A DNA stretch of 64,000 bases, taken from NCBI GenBank assembly GCA_002292815.1, contig DBBX01000005.1:62001-126000 (forward strand). The letters run 5' to 3'. The position numbers and the translations under genes are program-made. Each line of letters opens with the position of its first letter. Position 1 is the first letter of the stretch. This DNA comes from Thiotrichaceae bacterium UBA973 (lineage in GTDB: Bacteria; Pseudomonadota; Gammaproteobacteria; Eutrophobiales; Eutrophobiaceae). The notes under the pieces are model-generated. The model saw nothing but the letters and a program-made list of their open reading frames with translations, searched no databases and had not been told where the DNA came from. Shown here piece after piece: positions 1-6,337 of the stretch.

Positions 1-205
1 AACCGAAATTAACATTTGGTTCGCCTTTCTCAATTTTTCTCAGGGTATCCCGACTCATACCAGACCGTTCTGCCACGATCTCTGCTGTATAATTCCGACG
101 TAACCGTGCCAAACGAATCTGTTCACCGACCTGATTTAATCGCTTTCTGACTTTGGGTAATAATGCAGGTGCTTTTTTTCCCATAACGACGCTTATTTTA
201 GTCAT
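1..205 (-). CDS. XRE-family helix-turn-helix protein, 3' end outside the window
   Basis: Only the N-terminal 68 codons are present and the frame is open at the window edge. The protein begins MTKISVVMGKKAPALL. A helix-turn-helix of the XRE/HipB type follows, with the recognisable stretch EQIRLARLRRNYTAEIVAER and then GMSRDTLRKIEKGEPNVNFG. Such small proteins are usually DNA-binding antitoxins or regulators paired with a toxin gene (for example HipA), which would lie to the left and cannot be seen. The ATG at 205 is chosen because it gives the longest frame. A second ATG at 184 is possible and neither has a good ribosome binding site. Confidence 0.7.
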   Translation of the reverse strand, partial: MTKISVVMGKKAPALLPKVRKRLNQVGEQIRLARLRRNYTAEIVAERSGMSRDTLRKIEKGEPNVNFG

Positions 206-575
206 TAAAGGAGGTTAATGAAAATAATAGCAGTCGTTAGCGAATTACTACAGTTCACATCAGAAATTGTGGACAAAATTTAACCCTATCTATGGCTTAA
301 CTTGATTAAGTTGAACTCAAATCTGTGCCTGATATTAATCCATATGTCATTGATTTTAATGGTGGGCCGGTCGCTATCGGCATCCTCGACTCTAGCCCCT
401 GCTTCACTCTACCTCGGCCTTCATTCCCAACGCGGCTCTACCGCTTCCTTTCCTAGAGGCGTACCGATTACATCCCTCTAATCGTCCTGCGTGGCCCAAC
501 CAGCTTCTCGACCTCAAGGTCTCACCTTCTCCATGTAGTCGTGCCTCACGCGACACTCGAACCTGCGGACAGGGA
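206..575. other. Intergenic region with a broken tRNA-Lys-like relic and a repeat copy
   Basis: No gene is seen here. Positions 358-369 match the last bases of the tRNA-Lys gene, read on the same strand as the intact copy. Positions 557-580 resemble the T-loop and anticodon part of the same tRNA (tcgaacct, then gattaag). The roughly 190 bp between them contain a copy of the interspersed repeat described separately. One reading is an old tRNA-Lys duplicate split by an insertion. The second half of the match is imperfect, so this is tentative. Confidence 0.4.
370..425. repeat. Interspersed repeat, copy 1
   Basis: This stretch has the words cgctatcggcatcctcgact, agcccctgcttcactc and tacctcgg. 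Comparable words in the same order occur at 4569-4640 and 6134-6216, and a shortened version at 2659-2700. The borders are not sharp. No open reading frame or transposase accompanies it, so it would be a non-coding repeat moved in trans or an old structural element. Confidence 0.45.
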
Positions 576-974
576 TTAAGGGTGAGTGAGCTTTTGTATA
601 TTGTTCCCAATCCAGTTAGCCAATTCTTTTTCGTCCATTTCACCTGCAGCTAATTCAATAATTACAGAAACTACTTCCGGTTCAGAGACAATGAGTTCAT
701 GCCCATTTATTTGAAGAAAGACGTCAATTGTTGCTAATGCAATACGTTTATTTCCATCAGTAAAACAATGGTTTCTTGCAAGACCATAACCATATGCCGC
801 TGCAAGCTCCTCCAGGCTGACACCCTTCTCAGAATGTGCATGAAGATTTTCTGCTCTTGCTAATGAAGACTCGAGCCCTTGTTCATTATGTGCTCCAGAT
901 AAACCACGATGCTCTTCTATGAGAAGCGCATGCATGGTAACAACGAGATGTTTAGGAACCCATTTTATAGTCAC
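576..974 (-). CDS. doc: Doc-family (Fic fold) toxin
   Basis: A 132-residue protein with the Doc/Fic active-site motif HCFTDGNKR at residues 69-77, matching HxFx(D/N)(A/G)NKR. Doc proteins are kinases that phosphorylate elongation factor Tu and stop translation; that activity is known for the family and inferred here. The start is a GTG at 974 that overlaps the TGA stop of the upstream antitoxin gene by 4 bp (GTGA), which indicates translational coupling. Length is normal for the family (about 125-135 residues) and all core motif residues are present, so the toxin looks intact. The gene sits in the accessory zone bounded by tRNA-Lys-derived repeats. Confidence 0.9.
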   Translation of the reverse strand: MTIKWVPKHLVVTMHALLIEEHRGLSGAHNEQGLESSLARAENLHAHSEKGVSLEELAAAYGYGLARNHCFTDGNKRIALATIDVFLQINGHELIVSEPEVVSVIIELAAGEMDEKELANWIGNNIQKLTHP

Positions 975-1201
975 TTAGCAAGTTCTTTTAGCGCATTACG
1001 ATATTTGCGTCTTGTACGCTCAAAAGCTTTCATAGCAACTTCAAAGTCAGGGTCATACGGAGTAAGCTCAACACCCTGCTCAGTAGGACTTGAATACAGC
1101 ACATCACCCTCTTCAACCCGAAGCGTTTCTTGCATTTCCCGTGGAATAATTATTCCCAGAGAATTACCAATTTTACGTACCTTAAGTGTTTGCATAGTCA
1201 T
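971..1201 (-). CDS. AbrB/MazE-type antitoxin paired with Doc
   Basis: A 76-residue protein beginning MTMQTLKVRKIGNSLGII, with a SpoVT-AbrB swapped-hairpin DNA-binding domain over about residues 4-47 (KVRKIGNSLGIIIPRE is typical) and a charged C-terminal tail (about residues 50-76) that would bind and neutralise the toxin. It precedes the doc gene and overlaps it by 4 bp. Classical Doc partners are Phd proteins. This AbrB-like partner belongs to the other common group annotated as addiction module antidote. As in other toxin-antitoxin operons, the antitoxin probably represses its own promoter, located in the AT-rich stretch upstream of 1201. Confidence 0.88.
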   Translation of the reverse strand: MTMQTLKVRKIGNSLGIIIPREMQETLRVEEGDVLYSSPTEQGVELTPYDPDFEVAMKAFERTRRKYRNALKELAK

Positions 1202-1451
1202 GCCCTATAAACTCATTCATTAGTCAGCGTTAATATTATAGCGTCAATCTCGAACAATAGTTTAACTAATGTTATAACAAATTACAAAATAATATTCTTA
1301 GGTCAACACAAGTCATGAAGCATTCGAAAATAAGATGCATGCAATTGTTTTAAATAGTGTTTTTTGATTCTGAGAGATTCAATTATGCAAACTAACGCAT
1401 ACTATTTATTTTTAACATCAAGCTAAATCAAAAATATTAAGATAACTGCAG

Positions 1452-1478
1452 AGAAATGGTGGGCCGTGTAGGGGTCGA
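1452..1478 (-). repeat. 27-bp copy of the 3' end of tRNA-Lys (att-like)
   Basis: These 27 bases are identical to 3429-3455, which covers the CCA end, acceptor strand and part of the T arm of the intact tRNA-Lys gene, in the same orientation. Identity stops immediately outside on both sides. Exact duplication of a tRNA 3' end downstream of the gene is the usual footprint of site-specific integration by a tyrosine recombinase. No integrase gene lies between the copies, so the element would be a defective or trans-mobilised island of about 2 kb. Confidence 0.75.
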
Positions 1479-1500
1479 CACACTGTCTTAGCCATACCCA

Positions 1501-2574
1501 TTAAAGACCAGGTGGAAGATTGTTCATTATCCCTGAATCAAAATTCTCATTATTAGCTAATACTTCATTTAGTACCGCGTTTAATTCCTTTGGCAGGTTT
1601 TTCTTGAATTTATCATTCAGCCGATAGCTTGAGAGGTAATTATTGATAATATCTAGTACCAGCAAGCCTTGTTGTTGGTCACGCTGTTTTTTAACGGGGT
1701 CTCTGTCTTCTCTTTCGGCAAGCCAAAGTTTGTGTACAGCATAAACTCTCGGATCGGGCACCAACCATTTAACTGGGAACCCGTTTTCAGATATGACGAT
1801 GACCACAACACTGGGCTGATTGATAAGCCAGTCAAGACCTTCAATTTCGACTGCACACAAATCATTTTCGTTGCCTATAGATAACGGCTCTACTTTCATG
1901 AGTGGATTTGACAATGGTTTTACCAATTCTATTAAAAAGCCTTTTTTATTTGCCGCAGCATAGTGTTTGTTATCGAGACGAATAAAGCTTTTATCTGCTT
2001 TCTTTAATATTGGCAGAATACCATTCACCTTAGCATCGGCGGCGATTTTGATTTTCTTCCTCGAGTCCCATAATAAGTCCATGTCGCCCGTTGCCAGCAT
2101 GTCACTATCGATCCGAACACCCGCCATCATTTCATAGGCATATAGGGCATGTGTACCAATGATAAGTAACTCATCAAATCCTTTTTCATTTTGAAGTACA
2201 CGTCGCACGTTTGCCGCAATTTCAGGCACACGTGCTATCTCAGCAGCCACACAAAATTTAGCTTGACGATTAACCTCTGACTTCAACGCTTGCTGTCTTT
2301 CATCGGCGTCTTTTTTCTCAGAAATAAATTGTTCATAGATGATTTCTGTCTTTTCTGAGCGTGGACCGAGACTTTTACCATGTCCCCGGCGGTTTCTTAT
2401 CCTGTACAGATACTCCTTACCGTTGCTTTTTTTCCACACCATTGAGCCACTGTATTTGGACAACTTCTCGCTCGCATCGATAGATTGCTCGTAGAGTTGT
2501 TGCATATCAACATATACTCGACGCGATTCTGATGATAAGTTATTGTATTTCATAGATTTATCAATCATTAACAT
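1501..2574 (-). CDS. GSU2403-type nucleotidyltransferase-fold protein
   Basis: A 357-residue protein. Residues 140-148 read GTHALYAYE and residues 162-170 read TGDMDLLWD. Together these are the glycine-rich and DxD motifs of the nucleotidyltransferase superfamily as found in the GSU2403 family, here with D164 and D166 as the likely metal ligands. The N-terminal half is charged and without a recognised domain; the C-terminal half contains a basic, glutamine-rich segment (VKKQRDQQQG). Substrate and target are unknown to me. Location between tRNA-Lys 3'-end repeats and beside toxin-antitoxin genes suggests a defence or toxin-like role, which is inference. The ATG at 2574 is the longest frame, and a later ATG near 2553 is possible. 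Confidence 0.72.
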   Translation of the reverse strand: MLMIDKSMKYNNLSSESRRVYVDMQQLYEQSIDASEKLSKYSGSMVWKKSNGKEYLYRIRNRRGHGKSLGPRSEKTEIIYEQFISEKKDADERQQALKSEVNRQAKFCVAAEIARVPEIAANVRRVLQNEKGFDELLIIGTHALYAYEMMAGVRIDSDMLATGDMDLLWDSRKKIKIAADAKVNGILPILKKADKSFIRLDNKHYAAANKKGFLIELVKPLSNPLMKVEPLSIGNENDLCAVEIEGLDWLINQPSVVVIVISENGFPVKWLVPDPRVYAVHKLWLAEREDRDPVKKQRDQQQGLLVLDIINNYLSSYRLNDKFKKNLPKELNAVLNEVLANNENFDSGIMNNLPPGL

Positions 2575-2658
2575 AAAAGTTGATTTTGAATGATAATTCT
2601 ATATAAATCAATACTATAATTAGTATTTGTTGAATGAAGTAAAAAGCAAATGGTGAGC

Positions 2659-2700
2659 TTGCGCTATCGGCATCCATGTAGGCAACCGAGGTCCATGTGA
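2659..2700. repeat. Interspersed repeat, short copy 2
   Basis: Contains gcgctatcggcatcc as in copy 1 and accgaggtccatgt as in copy 4, with the middle missing. It lies in the otherwise featureless 193-bp gap between the nucleotidyltransferase gene and higA. Confidence 0.5.
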
Positions 2701-2767
2701 TTGTATAACCGTCGACAACGTCTTTGTTACGGTTCAAAGATGATAAAGATTACTGAATTACAACTAT

Positions 2768-3079
2768 TTATGCTTCAAGTTCCTCAAAATTAAATGGTCT
2801 TAATTGGCCTAACTTCGCTGTCTTGCTCGTATGAAATAAATCATAATTCGCTTGCATCTTTAACCAGCTTTGCGGTGTGCCACCCAATACCTTAGATAAC
2901 CGAATTGCCATTTCAGGCGATACATTACTTTCCTGATTTACCAAACGATTAAAGGTAGGTCGAGAAACCTTCATTCGGCGCGCAATTTCGCTGCGAGAAA
3001 GCTTACCTTCGTAGGGTTTAAGGTAAACCTCGTTAATTAATTCACCCGGGTGCGGCGGATTATGTTGTTGGTAACTCAT
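2768..3079 (-). CDS. higA: HigA-family antitoxin
   Basis: A 103-residue XRE-type protein with the HigA signature: N-terminal NPPHPGELI, then a helix-turn-helix over about residues 27-66 (LSRSEIARRMKVSRPTFNRL) and the closing GGTPQSWLKMQ. It neutralises the HigB toxin encoded immediately upstream and normally represses the operon by binding palindromes in its promoter. The toxin-first order is characteristic of higBA. The ATG at 3079 directly abuts the toxin stop codon. Confidence 0.93.
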   Translation of the reverse strand: MSYQQHNPPHPGELINEVYLKPYEGKLSRSEIARRMKVSRPTFNRLVNQESNVSPEMAIRLSKVLGGTPQSWLKMQANYDLFHTSKTAKLGQLRPFNFEELEA

Positions 3080-3358
3080 TTAATGATAGTCCTCATAATT
3101 AATCAGATGGGCATCACCATTTTCAAAACGGAAGGTCAAACGCCAATTACCACTTACAATGACACTCCAGATTCCTTTTCTATTCCCTTTCAGCTCATGT
3201 AAGCGCCAACCTGGTTTATCCATGTCACTGATGATTTCAGCGACATCCAGCATAGCGAGCTGTAAACGCAATTTCGTCGCCTGTGAAGTTTGTATTCCTT
3301 TGGTATTACCTGTAGTGAAAAAGACTTCCAGTCCTTTATGCTTAAAACTTTTAATCAT
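3080..3358 (-). CDS. higB: HigB-family (RelE superfamily) toxin
   Basis: A 92-residue protein of the RelE/HigB mRNA interferase superfamily. Recognisable parts are the N-terminal IKSFKHKGLEVFF, the central PGWRLHELKGNRKGIWSV, the strand NWRLTFRFENGDAHLINYED and the terminal YH. These are the usual HigB/GraT conserved positions, including the R and K/H residues of the catalytic face. Toxins of this family cut mRNA on the ribosome. The gene is intact and is followed without spacing by higA. It lies 75 bp from the end of tRNA-Lys, inside the region bounded by the tRNA 3'-end duplication. Confidence 0.93.
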   Translation of the reverse strand: MIKSFKHKGLEVFFTTGNTKGIQTSQATKLRLQLAMLDVAEIISDMDKPGWRLHELKGNRKGIWSVIVSGNWRLTFRFENGDAHLINYEDYH

Positions 3359-3433
3359 AGCAATTGTAGTCCGTTACGTTACACGTTACAAGAAAAGTGT
3401 CGTTAAAAGATTATAGTGCAAATTTAAAAGAAA

Positions 3434-3509
3434 TGGTGGGCCGTGTAGGGGTCGAACCTACGACAAATGGATTAAGAGTCCACTGCTCTACCAACTGAGC
3501 TAACGGCCC
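3434..3509 (-). tRNA. tRNA-Lys(CTT)
   Basis: A complete 76-nt cloverleaf with encoded CCA: acceptor strand GGGCCGT, D arm GCTC/GAGC, anticodon stem GTGGA/TCCAT with loop CTCTTAA (anticodon CTT), T arm with TTCGACC. It is last in a four-tRNA operon. Its 3' 27 bp are duplicated at 1452-1478. Confidence 0.97.
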
Positions 3510-3516
3510 GAAAGAC

Positions 3517-3593
3517 TGGGGTGAACGACGGGACTCGAACCCGCGACGGCCGGAATCACAATCCGGGGCTCTACCAACTGAGCTACGCTCACC
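3517..3593 (-). tRNA. tRNA-His(GTG)
   Basis: A 77-nt cloverleaf with CCA encoded. The anticodon loop is TTGTGAT (anticodon GTG) between CCGGA and TCCGG. The extra 5' G opposite C73, the tRNA-His identity element, is encoded. It lies 7 bp upstream of tRNA-Lys. Confidence 0.97.
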
Positions 3594-3694
3594 ATAATTG
3601 AACTATTATCGGAAAAACACTAACGCCTGACAATGATTTGGTGTTCATTGATTGGCGCGCCTGAGAGGACTCGAACCTCTAACCCCCGGCTTAG

Positions 3695-4370
3695 CTTACC
3701 AACTACGCCTTTTGACGCCCTGAGAATGTCAGGTTTGTGGTCTGGACTATCTCTTCACCATCACAGGTGTCACACGTATAGTCTCTACGGAACCCTCTTA
3801 TAATCAGCCGCCAACTTAATATTTTTTGACTGATTATTCTTAGGCGTTTCTACCCTCAATGTAACCGAACGTTTAAATTCCATCGGATTAAAGTAATAAC
3901 ATTCATCTGTCGTAGGACAATAAACACAATAGATATCGACTTCATCTTTATCTACCGGCTGCATATGAGTACCATTTTTATCAGCCCAACAAGAGCGAAA
4001 ATGAACGGTTATGCTGCCCGTTTTATCAACAGACTTGTACTTAACTTGAATCCTTAAAAATTTTCTATCTTTATACGCCACTAAATCAAACGGCGCATGT
4101 TCAGTCATAGGATTCAATATAACGAATCCTTGCTCGAATAAATCGAGCTGAGCCTTCAAAACACCCAGGTCACCTTTCTGTTTAGTATGGTGCATGAAGT
4201 CTATTATGCCATACCAATAGATGGGTCAACCATCGGTTTCCTCGGGATTGCCATCAGCCCAAAATTAAAAATTTGGCTGTTAAGGTTTCCCCGATATAGT
4301 GCGATCCACTTTATGAGTTTTGTTTCCCCATAAAGGCTCCTAATAACAAACATCGAAATGTTTGTGCCTA
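3695..4370 (-). mobile_element. Group I intron (IC3-like) in tRNA-Arg(TCT), with an internal homing endonuclease gene
   Basis: All conserved core elements can be read on the minus strand. A P2-like hairpin with a TTCG loop is at 4346-4365. The P element CGGGGAAACC is at 4284-4293. A P5 stem is formed by 4275-4279 with 4255-4259. The Q element GGCAATCCCGAGG is at 4240-4252. The R element GTAGAGACTATACGTG is at 3773-3788, and the S element GAAGAGATAGTCCAGA at 3741-3756. R and S pair as P7 (GACTAT/ATAGTC), and a P9-type hairpin CCTGA/TCAGG follows. The wording resembles tRNA introns of subgroup IC3 such as the cyanobacterial tRNA-Leu intron. The endonuclease gene lies between Q and R. I did not resolve P1 and the internal guide sequence with certainty. 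Confidence 0.93.
3785..4195 (-). CDS. Group I intron homing endonuclease, PD-(D/E)XK family (I-Ssp6803I-like)
   Basis: A 136-residue protein encoded inside the tRNA-Arg intron. The PD-(D/E)XK core is visible as APFDLVAYKDRKFLRIQVKY: D37, then 12 residues, then Q50-V-K52. This Q-for-E/D variant is the one I recall for I-Ssp6803I, the homing endonuclease of a cyanobacterial tRNA-fMet intron. An N-terminal TKQKGDLGVLKAQLDLFEQG helix matches the start of that family. Length is close to the roughly 150 residues of I-Ssp6803I. The enzyme would cut intronless tRNA-Arg alleles so that repair copies the intron. The TAG stop lies inside the R element of the intron core. The frame and all key residues are intact. 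Confidence 0.85.
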   Translation of the reverse strand: MHHTKQKGDLGVLKAQLDLFEQGFVILNPMTEHAPFDLVAYKDRKFLRIQVKYKSVDKTGSITVHFRSCWADKNGTHMQPVDKDEVDIYCVYCPTTDECYYFNPMEFKRSVTLRVETPKNNQSKNIKLAADYKRVP

Positions 4371-4425
4371 AAGGCCGGTGCTCTATCCGGTTGAGCTACA
4401 GGCGCAATCAAAAATACAAGTTAAA

Positions 4426-4502
4426 TGGTCGGGGCAGAGGGATTCGAACCCCCGACCCTCTGCTCCCAAAGCAGATGCGCTACCAGGCTGCGCTATGCCC
4501 CG
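4426..4502 (-). tRNA. tRNA-Pro(TGG)
   Basis: A 77-nt cloverleaf with encoded CCA; acceptor CGGGGCA/TGCCCCG, anticodon stem TCTGC/GCAGA and loop TTTGGGA (anticodon TGG). It is the first gene of the tRNA operon and lies 20 bp upstream of tRNA-Arg. Confidence 0.97.
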
Positions 4503-4568
4503 ACATGATACTCGTTTGTAATAACACGTTCCTTTATTGTGCTGCTTTGCGAACAGCCTGTTTCTATG

Positions 4569-4640
4569 ATCGGCTCCTCGGTAACTGTTCCTGCCGTTAC
4601 TCTACCTCCTGCATCCATGCAGTCGTACCTCAACAGGACG
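4569..4640. repeat. Interspersed repeat, copy 3, in the tRNA operon leader
   Basis: Contains atcggctcctcgg, tgttcctgccgttactctac and ctcctgcatccatgcag, in the same order as in copies 1 and 4. It lies between the tRNA operon promoter and tRNA-Pro, so it is transcribed as a leader that must be trimmed off. Confidence 0.45.
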
Positions 4641-4644
4641 TGGG

Positions 4645-4673
4645 ATGATACGCAGTACACCGTATCGCGTCAA
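4645..4673 (-). promoter_or_regulatory. Sigma-70 promoter of the tRNA operon
   Basis: On the minus strand TTGACG (4668-4673) and TATCAT (4645-4650) are separated by exactly 17 bp. The bases after the -10 box are TCCCACG-like and GC-rich, a discriminator typical of stable-RNA promoters under stringent control. Transcription would start near 4638 and run through tRNA-Pro, -Arg, -His and -Lys. Confidence 0.75.
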
Positions 4674-4710
4674 TTCCCAAACTTAAAATAAACTATACTA
4701 AAATAATCAA

Positions 4711-6102
4711 TTAGTTACGCCGCCAAATCGTGCCTTGCGGTGTATCTTCCAGACTAATACCCTGAGTTGCGAGTTGATCCCGAATTTGATCGGCTTTTTC
4801 ATAATTTTTATCCGCTTTTGCGGCAACACGCTCATCAATCAAATTTTGTATCGCAACTTCATCAAGATCGTCAGCGCTTGAATCAGATTTCGCTTGTAGA
4901 AATTTTTGTGGGTCATCTTGCAACAGACCTAAAACAGTCCCAAAATTTCTTAATGTTGACGCCAATCCAGTCGCCTCTTTTGACGATTTATCCGGGTTTT
5001 TATTTAAATCACGTGCCAGCTCATGCAATAAAGAAATGGCCTTGGGCGTATTGAAATCATCATCCATACACGCATTAAATTCCTCACCATATTTTTCAAT
5101 GGGTTCGCCACCGGTTTCTTCATTTGCATCTCTTAATGCGGTATAGAGGCTATTCAGTGCTGACTTGGCTTCTTCCAGATTATCAATAGAATAATTCAAA
5201 GGACTACGATAATGGCTAGAAAGGATAAAGAAGCGAATCACTTCTGGCTGAAATTTTTGTAGCACTTCCCTGACAGTAAAGAAGTTACCCAATGATTTTG
5301 ACATCTTTTCTTCATCAACCCTGACAAAACCATTATGCATCCAGATATTGGCAAACTCTTCACCCGTGGAACATACAGATTGAGCAATTTCATTTTCATG
5401 GTGTGGAAACTGTAAATCCTGACCACCGCCATGAATATCAAAATGATTGCCCAGACAATGCGTCGACATCGCCGAACACTCTATATGCCAACCGGGGCGT
5501 CCTTCTCCCCAGGGTGATGACCAACTCGGCTCGTCTGGTTTAGCGGCTTTCCATAAAACAAAATCCAACGGGTCATCTTTTTCTGTCTGAACCTCTACGC
5601 GCTCACCGGCACGTAAGTCTTCGGTGTTCTTACCTGACAAGCGACCATAATTTTCAAACGAACTCACATCAAAGTAAACATCGTTGTTGCTACCCACATA
5701 GGCGTGTTTTTTATCAATCAATGTCGAGATCATCTCGATGATCTGCGGCATGTGCAGGGTTGCTTTAGGTTCGTCGTCTGGCGACAACACCCCTAGCGCA
5801 TCTGAGTCTTCATTCATTGCAACAATAAAACGCTCTGTTAATTCAGAAATCGTTTCATCATTTTCATTGGCACGAGCAATTATCTTATCGTCGATATCGG
5901 TGATATTGCGAACATACGACACATCGAGACCACTATGACGCAGATAACGCGCAACCATATCGAAAACCACCATGACGCGAGCATGACCAATATGACAAAA
6001 GTCATAAACGGTCATCCCGCAGACATACATACTGACCTTGCCCGGCTCGATCGGCGTAAAGACTTCTTTTTGCCCACTTAAACTGTTGTGAATTTTTAGC
6101 AC
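4711..6102 (-). CDS. cysS: Cysteinyl-tRNA synthetase
   Basis: A class I synthetase of 463 residues, close to the 461 of E. coli CysS. The CHIGH motif is at residues 36-40, preceded by the zinc cysteine C28 (YVCGMTVYD). Further signatures are WHIECSAMS, GGGQDLQFPHHENE and the KMSKSLGN loop. It charges tRNA-Cys in the cytoplasm. The frame stays open upstream to 6273, but that extension would translate the interspersed repeat, and the protein proper begins MLKIHNSLSG. I therefore place the start at the GTG at 6102, although no strong ribosome binding site is visible there. It is transcribed in the same direction as the tRNA operon and divergently from ppiB. Confidence 0.96.
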   Translation of the reverse strand: MLKIHNSLSGQKEVFTPIEPGKVSMYVCGMTVYDFCHIGHARVMVVFDMVARYLRHSGLDVSYVRNITDIDDKIIARANENDETISELTERFIVAMNEDSDALGVLSPDDEPKATLHMPQIIEMISTLIDKKHAYVGSNNDVYFDVSSFENYGRLSGKNTEDLRAGERVEVQTEKDDPLDFVLWKAAKPDEPSWSSPWGEGRPGWHIECSAMSTHCLGNHFDIHGGGQDLQFPHHENEIAQSVCSTGEEFANIWMHNGFVRVDEEKMSKSLGNFFTVREVLQKFQPEVIRFFILSSHYRSPLNYSIDNLEEAKSALNSLYTALRDANEETGGEPIEKYGEEFNACMDDDFNTPKAISLLHELARDLNKNPDKSSKEATGLASTLRNFGTVLGLLQDDPQKFLQAKSDSSADDLDEVAIQNLIDERVAAKADKNYEKADQIRDQLATQGISLEDTPQGTIWRRN

Positions 6103-6133
6103 GTTTATATTTTTAAAATATTTAATGATTGGT

Positions 6134-6216
6134 TGCTTCGGACTCCTCGGCTCAAGCTCCTGCTTCGCCTTATCTCCTGCACACCCATCAAGGGGGTACC
6201 GAGGTCCATGTAGATA
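6134..6216. repeat. Interspersed repeat, copy 4
   Basis: Reads gcttcggactcctcggctca, agctcctgcttcgccttatc, tcctgcacacccatc and then accgaggtccatgtag. The first part matches copies 1 and 3 and the last 14 bases match copy 2. It lies in the divergent cysS-ppiB region. Confidence 0.5.
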
Positions 6217-6337
6217 ATAGCCGCGCATCTTATCCGAAAGGAGGTTATGCGACAAAAGGAATTTGTCATTCATATCAATACGGGCATAATCAGAAAATTA
6301 AATTCAACTCTCAAAATATCAATACTGGAGATTAATC

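Larger units (their letters stand above)
3653..4405 (-). tRNA. tRNA-Arg(TCT), split by a group I intron in the anticodon
   Basis: The 5' exon is 4371-4405 and the 3' exon is 3653-3694 with CCA encoded. Joined, they give a perfect 77-nt cloverleaf: acceptor GCGCCTG/CAGGCGC, D arm GCTC/GAGC, anticodon stem CCGGC/GCCGG, loop CTTCTAA with anticodon TCT, and T arm AGAGG/CCTCT. The break falls between anticodon positions 34 (T) and 35 (C). This fits group I splice rules: the 5' exon ends in T and the intron ends in G. No functional tRNA can form without splicing of the 676-nt insert. Confidence 0.93.

Noticed and set aside
218..283. 21-codon plus-strand frame after an AAAGGAGG sequence
   Set aside because: The ribosome binding site is only 3 bp from the ATG and the peptide resembles nothing known.
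404..643. 79-residue frame on the minus strand
   Set aside because: It runs through the interspersed repeat and tRNA-like relic and overlaps the doc gene end; no family resemblance.
4358..4648. 96-residue plus-strand frame containing GRGRGIRTPDPLLP
   Set aside because: It is the antisense of the tRNA-Arg 5' exon and tRNA-Pro; this peptide is a well-known spurious translation of tRNA genes.
6103..6273. N-terminal extension of cysS
   Set aside because: The extra 57 residues translate repeat copy 4 and have no counterpart in cysteinyl-tRNA synthetases.
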